Shown piece after piece: positions 7,489 through 10,799 of a stretch of DNA of 10,799 nucleotides. Below the pieces are notes generated by a model. That model saw nothing but the letters and a program-made list of their open reading frames with translations. It had not been told where the DNA came from and ran no database searches. Both the position numbers and the translations under genes were made by a program. How positions within the stretch are numbered: position 1 is the first letter of the stretch; each line of letters begins with the position of its first letter. The DNA comes from Clostridiales bacterium (GTDB taxonomy: Bacteria; Bacillota; Clostridia; Christensenellales; Aristaeellaceae): assembly GCA_004552515.1 (NCBI GenBank), contig SFOF01000055.1, positions 1 to 10,799 on the forward strand, written 5' to 3'.

Positions 7489-7517
7489 ATTATAGCCCAG
7501 CACGCCGTGCATTTCAA
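7489..7517 (-). promoter_or_regulatory. Strong sigma-A type promoter of serC-serA
   Basis: On the minus strand, TTGAAA (7517-7512) and a perfect TATAAT (7494-7489) are separated by exactly 17 bases. The expected start is near 7482, giving a leader of about 50 bases. The spacer contains the palindrome GCACGCCGTGC (7500-7510, plus-strand reading), which could be a repressor or activator site. This is the best promoter match in the window, as expected for an amino-acid biosynthesis operon. Confidence 0.87.
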
Positions 7518-7638
7518 GCGCTTTTCGGAACGTTTTCACTCAGATCTGCATTTTTATTCATACTGAACTGCAAATTAACACAAACAGCGCTTCCCGATAT
7601 TGCCAGAGCATTTTTCCCGATTATTCATATCCGCGTAC

Positions 7639-7667
7639 TTGAAAAAAACAATGCGGGCGTATAAAAT
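7639..7667 (+). promoter_or_regulatory. Sigma-A type promoter of the HAD-tmk gene
   Basis: TTGAAA (7639-7644) is followed by a 17-base spacer and TAAAAT (7662-7667, 5 of 6 to consensus). An overlapping TATAAA two bases earlier is a less well spaced alternative. Transcription from about 7674 would give a leader of about 74 bases that contains the palindrome at 7699-7716. The promoter probably drives both the HAD-tmk gene and the membrane protein gene after it. Confidence 0.7.
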
Positions 7668-7698
7668 AAGTATATATGTCCGATGAGGACTCTGTTTT

Positions 7699-7716
7699 CG
7701 GGCGCCGCGGCGCCCG
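7699..7716. repeat. 18-bp perfect palindrome in the HAD-tmk leader
   Basis: CGGGCGCCGCGGCGCCCG reads the same on both strands. In RNA it would form a very stable short stem starting about 25 bases into the transcript and ending 17 bases before the GGAGG site. It has no T-run after it on either strand, so it is not an ordinary terminator. It may protect the 5' end, tune translation, or be a protein-binding site. Confidence 0.55.
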
Positions 7717-7747
7717 GCGAAGCATGAAATAGCGGAGGCAAAGAGCC

Positions 7748-9031
7748 GTGAAATATGACACCGTTATCTTTGATTTGGACGGAACTCTTACGGAATCGGA
7801 ACCGGGGATTACAAAATCCGTCCAATATGCATTGGAGCAGATGAACAGACCGCCGCTGGACGCGGCGACGCTGCGCCGGTTTATCGGGCCGCCGCTGCGC
7901 GAATCGTTCATCGCCGTCGCGGGCATGGCGGAGGACGAGGCCGACGAGGCCGTGCGCATCTATCGCGAGCGCTTCTCGACCGTCGGCTGGATGGAAAACT
8001 CGGTCTATGAGGGCATTGCGCCCCTTTTGCGCGCGCTCAAGGCCGGCGGGGCGTATGTGGCGATTGCCACCGGCAAGCCCGAGGTGTTTTCGCGGAAGAT
8101 CATCGATTATTTCGGCCTTGCGCCGTATATCGACCGGCTCGAGGCGATCACGCTGTCTGATCATCACGCCGACAAGGTTGCGCTCGTGCGCCGCGCGCTG
8201 CCGGAGCGCTATGAAAGGGCGTGCATGGTGGGCGACCGCGCGGGCGATATGGAGGGCGCTCTCGGCAACGGCATAGACGGAATCGGCGCGCTCTACGGCT
8301 ACGGCACGCGCGAGGAGCTGGAAAACGCGGGCGCGCGCTTTATCGCCGCCTCGGTGAACGCGCTGCGCGATATTCTGCTGGATGCGGGCGACGCGCCGGG
8401 CGGGCTGTTCGTGACGTTTGAGGGTACGGACGGCTGCGGCAAGACCACGCAGATGAAGCGCGCGGCGGACTGGCTGCGCGGGCGCGGCTATGAGGTCGTT
8501 TCCACCCGAGAGCCGGGCGGCTGCCCGATTTCGGAGCGCATCCGCGAGATCATACTCGACGTGGGCTCGGCCGGCATGACCGCCGAATGTGAGGCGATGC
8601 TCTACGCCGCCGCCCGCGCGCAGCATGTGAGCGAGGTTATAAAGCCCGCCGTGAAGCGCGGCGCGATCGTGCTGTGCGACCGCTTCCTCGATTCCAGCCT
8701 GGTGTATCAGGGCGTGGGACGGGGGCTGGGCATGGGCGCGGTGCGCGCGCTCAACCGGCTCGGCGTGGACGGCTGTCAGCCGGATCTGACGCTGTTTTAC
8801 GACATCAGTCCCGAGCGCGCCATGCAGAGACGGCGCGCCGCCAGCGCGCCCGACCGGCTGGAGCTGGAAAGGAAAGAGTTTTTTGAAGCGGTGTACGGCG
8901 CTTATAAGGCGCTGGCCGCCGAGGATCCCGAACGCATTGCGGTGATCGACGCCGACCGGCCGATCGACGCCGTGGAAACCGATACGCGCCGCTGCCTGGC
9001 CGAAACGCTGGACAGGCCTGCGCGCCGATAG
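7748..9031 (+). CDS. tmk: HAD phosphatase - thymidylate kinase fusion
   Basis: The 427-residue protein joins two enzymes. Residues 1-212 form a HAD phosphatase: DLDGT (9-13) with D9 and D11, T108 in ATGK, K143, and GDRAGD (162-167). FIGPPL (45-50) and ALYGYG (181-186) fit the 5'-nucleotidase/phosphoglycolate phosphatase branch. Residues 218-421 form a complete dTMP kinase, which makes dTDP from dTMP and ATP: P-loop EGTDGCGKTT (225-234), TREPGG (253-258), DRF (311-313), and a basic LID (RRR 361-363) as in the bacterial type. Each half alone is full length for its family. Translation starts at GTG 7748, with GGAGG 9 bases upstream. I see no ribosome binding site or stop between the halves, so a real fusion is likely. 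The phosphatase could remove dTMP, dUMP or faulty nucleotides, but that is inference. The next gene begins 12 bases after the stop codon. Confidence 0.93.
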   Translation: MKYDTVIFDLDGTLTESEPGITKSVQYALEQMNRPPLDAATLRRFIGPPLRESFIAVAGMAEDEADEAVRIYRERFSTVGWMENSVYEGIAPLLRALKAGGAYVAIATGKPEVFSRKIIDYFGLAPYIDRLEAITLSDHHADKVALVRRALPERYERACMVGDRAGDMEGALGNGIDGIGALYGYGTREELENAGARFIAASVNALRDILLDAGDAPGGLFVTFEGTDGCGKTTQMKRAADWLRGRGYEVVSTREPGGCPISERIREIILDVGSAGMTAECEAMLYAAARAQHVSEVIKPAVKRGAIVLCDRFLDSSLVYQGVGRGLGMGAVRALNRLGVDGCQPDLTLFYDISPERAMQRRRAASAPDRLELERKEFFEAVYGAYKALAAEDPERIAVIDADRPIDAVETDTRRCLAETLDRPARR

Positions 9032-9043
9032 GAGGAAGTAAGA

Positions 9044-10799
9044 ATGGATACCGGCAGACTGTGTATGTTTTGCATGGAGGACAACGAAGGGCAGTCCGTC
9101 TGCCCCCATTGCGGCAAGGACGCCAACGCGCCGCTGATCAAGAATCACTTAAAGCCCGGCGAGATCCTGGGCGGCCGCTTCCTGGTGGGGCGCGCCGTCG
9201 GCCAGGATGCGTCCGGCGTGGTCTATATCGTCTACGACCTGCGCAAGGAGCGCGCGCTGCGCATCCGCGAGTATCTGCCCCGCGGCGTGGCCATGCGCGC
9301 CGAGGGCAGCAACGATCTGGTTCCGCTGCCCGGCATGGAGGGCGAGTTCGCCGCCGGCCTTGAGGAAACGCGCAAGAAGGCCGAATCGGCCGACGATCCC
9401 TCGAAGGCCATGGCCAATTTTGAGGAAAACGGCACGCTGTACGTCGTGCTGCGCCGCAAGAAGGCCGCCGCGCCCGTCGCCGCCGTGCCGGAGGGCGACG
9501 AAGCTGCCGCCGAAAGCGCCGAAGCCCCCGAAGGTGACGAACCCGAGCGCGAGGAGGAAGCCGCCGAGGACGAAGAGGAAATCGAGGAAGAGGACGAGGA
9601 CGACGGCGAGAAGAACAAAAAGCGCATCATCACCGTCAGCGTGGCGCTGGTCATCGTGGTGGTGCTGATCGCCGCGATCATCATCATACTCACCCGCAGC
9701 GGCAGCGACAATACCGTCAAGCCGGACGTGTCGAACGACCCGCTCAACGCCTGGTCCGCGCCCACCGAGACGCCGCTTCCCACCGCCGGCGCGACCGACG
9801 AATTCGGCAACATCGTCGCGCCCACGCAGGGCTGGCAGCAGCAGCCGGGCGGCGACACAATCAACAACAACGTGGCCACCAACACGCCCATTCCCGACGA
9901 TTACGAGCCGGACTGGGCGAAGGAAACCGACACGCCCGCGCCGACCGCTGTGCCGCTCACGCCCACGCCCGATCCCGCCGCGACCGCCACGCCCGAGCCG
10001 CGCGTGACCATCGAGCCGACGCTGATCGACAAGAAGGCCGACAAGGCGCTCATCAACGCGCTTCAGGCCCGCCTGATCGAGCTGGGCTGGCTGGATGTGG
10101 AAGCGCCTACCGGCAACTACGGCAACCAGACGAAGGACGCCGTGAAGGCCTTCCAGCAGGAGATTCACGACCATTACGACAACACCGTCGGCGTGGACGG
10201 CATCGCCGGCAAGGCCACCATTGGCTGGCTGAACCGCGACGACGCGCCGCGCAAGGGCGGCGAGCAGCCCACGGCCACGCCTGAGCCGACCGCGACGGCT
10301 GAGCCGGATGCGACCGCGACCGCCGTGCCCGACAACACCGCGACCGCCGCCCCCGAGGATACCGCGACGGCAGAGCCGGAAGATACGGCCACGCCCGCGC
10401 CCGAGGACACCGCCACGCCTGAACCGGCGGAGCCGACCGTGACCATCGAGCCGACGCGCATTGACAAGAACGCCGACAGCGAGCTGATCACCGCGCTGCA
10501 GAAGCGCCTGATGCAGCTCAAGTGGCTGGACATCGACGCGCCGACCGGCGAATACGGCAAAAAGACCCGCGAGGCCGTGCGCGCCTTCCAGCGATGCGTG
10601 CACGACCGCTATGACGGCTCCATTCAAGTGGACGGCATCGCGGGCGAAGCGACCATCGGCTGGATCAACCGCAGCGACGCGCCGTGGAACGAAGACGCGG
10701 AGGGCATGCCCAAGCTGCCCGAGACGCTGCCCACCAACACGCCCGTGCCGACCGACACCCCCGCGCCCACCAATACCCCCGCGCCGACCGACACGCCCG
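9044..10799 (+). CDS. Zinc-ribbon, kinase-N-lobe-like, wall-binding membrane protein (partial)
   Basis: The frame starts at ATG 9044 (GGAGG 8 bases upstream, overlapping the tmk stop) and is open for 585 codons to the window end. A zinc ribbon (C7, C10, C20, C23) comes first. Residues 37-136 resemble the N-lobe of clostridial Ser/Thr kinases: LKPGEILGGRFLVGRAVG, then IREYLPRG and EENGTLYVV. The invariant Lys is R75, the glycine loop is broken (D55), and no C-lobe (HRD, DFG) follows, so kinase activity is not expected. Then come an acidic stretch (about 150-189), KKR, and one membrane helix (about 195-216). By the positive-inside rule the N-terminus is cytoplasmic. Outside lie Pro/Thr linkers and two peptidoglycan-binding modules (about 321-402 and 466-547). 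No catalytic domain is seen before the cut. It may sense or anchor to the cell wall; its partner is unknown. Confidence 0.85.
   Translation, partial: MDTGRLCMFCMEDNEGQSVCPHCGKDANAPLIKNHLKPGEILGGRFLVGRAVGQDASGVVYIVYDLRKERALRIREYLPRGVAMRAEGSNDLVPLPGMEGEFAAGLEETRKKAESADDPSKAMANFEENGTLYVVLRRKKAAAPVAAVPEGDEAAAESAEAPEGDEPEREEEAAEDEEEIEEEDEDDGEKNKKRIITVSVALVIVVVLIAAIIIILTRSGSDNTVKPDVSNDPLNAWSAPTETPLPTAGATDEFGNIVAPTQGWQQQPGGDTINNNVATNTPIPDDYEPDWAKETDTPAPTAVPLTPTPDPAATATPEPRVTIEPTLIDKKADKALINALQARLIELGWLDVEAPTGNYGNQTKDAVKAFQQEIHDHYDNTVGVDGIAGKATIGWLNRDDAPRKGGEQPTATPEPTATAEPDATATAVPDNTATAAPEDTATAEPEDTATPAPEDTATPEPAEPTVTIEPTRIDKNADSELITALQKRLMQLKWLDIDAPTGEYGKKTREAVRAFQRCVHDRYDGSIQVDGIAGEATIGWINRSDAPWNEDAEGMPKLPETLPTNTPVPTDTPAPTNTPAPTDTP
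9062..9112 (+). other. Zinc ribbon coding segment
   Basis: Residues 7-23 contain CxxC, a 9-residue loop, then CPHCG: four cysteines (C7, C10, C20, C23) spaced as in short zinc ribbons. Clostridial Ser/Thr kinases and many small membrane proteins carry such a ribbon at the N-terminus. It probably binds one zinc ion in the cytoplasm and may mediate protein contacts. Confidence 0.8.
9152..9451 (+). other. Degenerate Ser/Thr kinase N-lobe segment
   Basis: Residues 37-136 follow the strand order of a kinase N-lobe: glycine loop GQDASG (53-58, where GxGxxG is expected), VVYIVYD (59-65), IREYLPRG (74-81) in place of the usual IKEYFP, a charged helix (101-114) in the place of helix C, and EENGTLYVVL (127-136) at the hinge. 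The protein then turns to a low-complexity acidic region. Without a C-lobe it can bind neither magnesium-ATP in the normal way nor a peptide substrate. Confidence 0.65.
9491..9610 (+). other. Acidic low-complexity segment before the membrane helix
   Basis: Residues 150-189 are mostly Glu, Asp and Ala, ending in a run of about 15 acidic residues with few others. The segment is predicted to be disordered. It separates the kinase-like part from the KNKKR stop-transfer charges and the membrane helix, so it is a juxtamembrane linker on the cytoplasmic side. Confidence 0.8.
9626..9691 (+). other. Single transmembrane helix
   Basis: Residues 195-216 are uninterrupted Ile, Val, Leu and Ala apart from one Thr and one Ser, with KNKKR on the N-terminal side and TRSGSD after it. 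This is the only membrane segment in the visible protein, and its charges place the C-terminal part outside the cell. Confidence 0.9.
10004..10249 (+). repeat. Peptidoglycan-binding module, copy 1
   Basis: Residues 321-402 include LINALQARLIELGWL, then YG, then KDAVKAFQ and VDGIAGKATIGWL: the pattern of PG_binding_1 (PF01471), a three-helix domain that binds peptidoglycan. The insertion HDHYDNTVG before VDGIAG is longer than in the shortest family members. It is 54 of 82 residues identical to copy 2, without gaps, at an offset of 145 residues. Confidence 0.85.
10250..10438 (+). repeat. Thr/Ala/Pro/Glu-rich linker with short repeats
   Basis: Residues 403-465 join the two wall-binding modules. 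Most of the linker is an irregular repeat of TATPEP, TATAEP and PEDTAT units. At the DNA level this gives many near-identical gcgacc/gccacg hexamers, a likely site of length variation. Such linkers are usually extended, disordered spacers through the cell wall. Confidence 0.8.
10439..10684 (+). repeat. Peptidoglycan-binding module, copy 2
   Basis: Residues 466-547 repeat copy 1, including the lead-in VTIEPT and the end DAP. The core residues AVRAFQ and VDGIAGEATIGW are kept. C518 replaces a Glu of copy 1 and is a lone cysteine in the visible extracellular part. Confidence 0.85.
10715..10799 (+). repeat. TPAPTDTP-type linker at the window edge
   Basis: From about residue 558 the protein becomes a run of Thr-Asn/Asp-Thr-Pro-Ala-Pro units that reaches the end of the window. 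After copy 1 a comparable linker led to another module, so a third domain may follow outside the window. That is inference. Confidence 0.75.

Larger units (their letters stand above)
7431..7747. other. Divergent intergenic regulatory region, serC / HAD-tmk
   Basis: These 317 bases separate serC (minus) from the HAD-thymidylate kinase gene (plus). They are much richer in A and T than the genes around them, especially 7520-7680. They contain one promoter for each direction, inverted repeats in the serC leader, and an 18-bp palindrome in the HAD-tmk leader. I see no T-box, riboswitch or small coding frame in it. The stretch 7518-7638 between the two promoters shows nothing specific. Confidence 0.7.

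Noticed and set aside
7699..7716. Terminator between the divergent genes
   Set aside because: The palindrome has no T-run on either strand and lies between a promoter and its gene.
8411..8413. Separate internal start (GTG) for the thymidylate kinase half
   Set aside because: No ribosome binding site precedes it, and the two domains are joined by a normal short linker in one frame.
10250..10438. CRISPR-like or satellite repeat array
   Set aside because: The repetition is an irregular hexamer pattern that encodes Thr/Ala/Pro/Glu in frame; there are no uniform repeats with unique spacers.
7625..10627. Minus-strand frames of 507 and 492 codons opposite the HAD-tmk and membrane protein genes
   Set aside because: The plus strand has recognisable P-loop, HAD, zinc ribbon and wall-binding motifs. 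The antisense frames are Gly/Arg/Val-rich with no family features.

Overview
The window looks like a GC-rich chromosomal segment of an uncultured member of the Clostridia (Bacillota). The grounds are strong AGGAGG-type ribosome binding sites, sigma-A type promoters in short AT-rich gaps, a zinc-ribbon plus kinase-lobe gene of a clostridial kind, extracellular Pro/Thr-rich 'TPAPTDTP' linkers, and SerA/SerC proteins of the short type. A gut Christensenellales/Oscillospirales-like host would fit, but I cannot place it more finely. No mobile element, CRISPR array, tRNA or rRNA is visible.

Left part (1-5093, all minus strand): a group of carbohydrate and ester hydrolases. In transcription order these are a GH2 glycosidase of the beta-galactosidase/beta-glucuronidase superfamily (2659-5022) with its own promoter and a downstream hairpin, an SGNH/GDSL esterase (1151-2167), a beta-lactamase-fold serine hydrolase (51-911), and possibly the first codons of another gene (1-28). 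None has a visible signal peptide, so they probably act in the cytoplasm on imported oligosaccharides or esters. The 491-base gap between the GH2 and SGNH genes has no convincing gene.

Middle (5131-7517, minus strand): a compact serC-serA operon for phosphoserine synthesis. It has a near-consensus promoter (TTGAAA, 17 bp, TATAAT), overlapping inverted repeats in the leader, an 8-base overlap between the genes, and a well-formed intrinsic terminator. No serB is present in the window.

Right part (7639-10799, plus strand, divergent from serC): first a GTG-started gene that fuses a HAD phosphatase of the 5'-nucleotidase/phosphoglycolate phosphatase type to a complete thymidylate kinase. Thirteen bases after its stop codon a large membrane protein begins and runs off the window. 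That protein has an N-terminal zinc ribbon, a degenerate N-lobe of a Ser/Thr protein kinase with no C-lobe, an acidic stretch, one membrane helix, and an outer part with at least two peptidoglycan-binding modules joined by Pro/Thr/Ala-rich linkers. This apparent half-kinase wall-anchored protein and the HAD-thymidylate kinase fusion are the two most unusual items.
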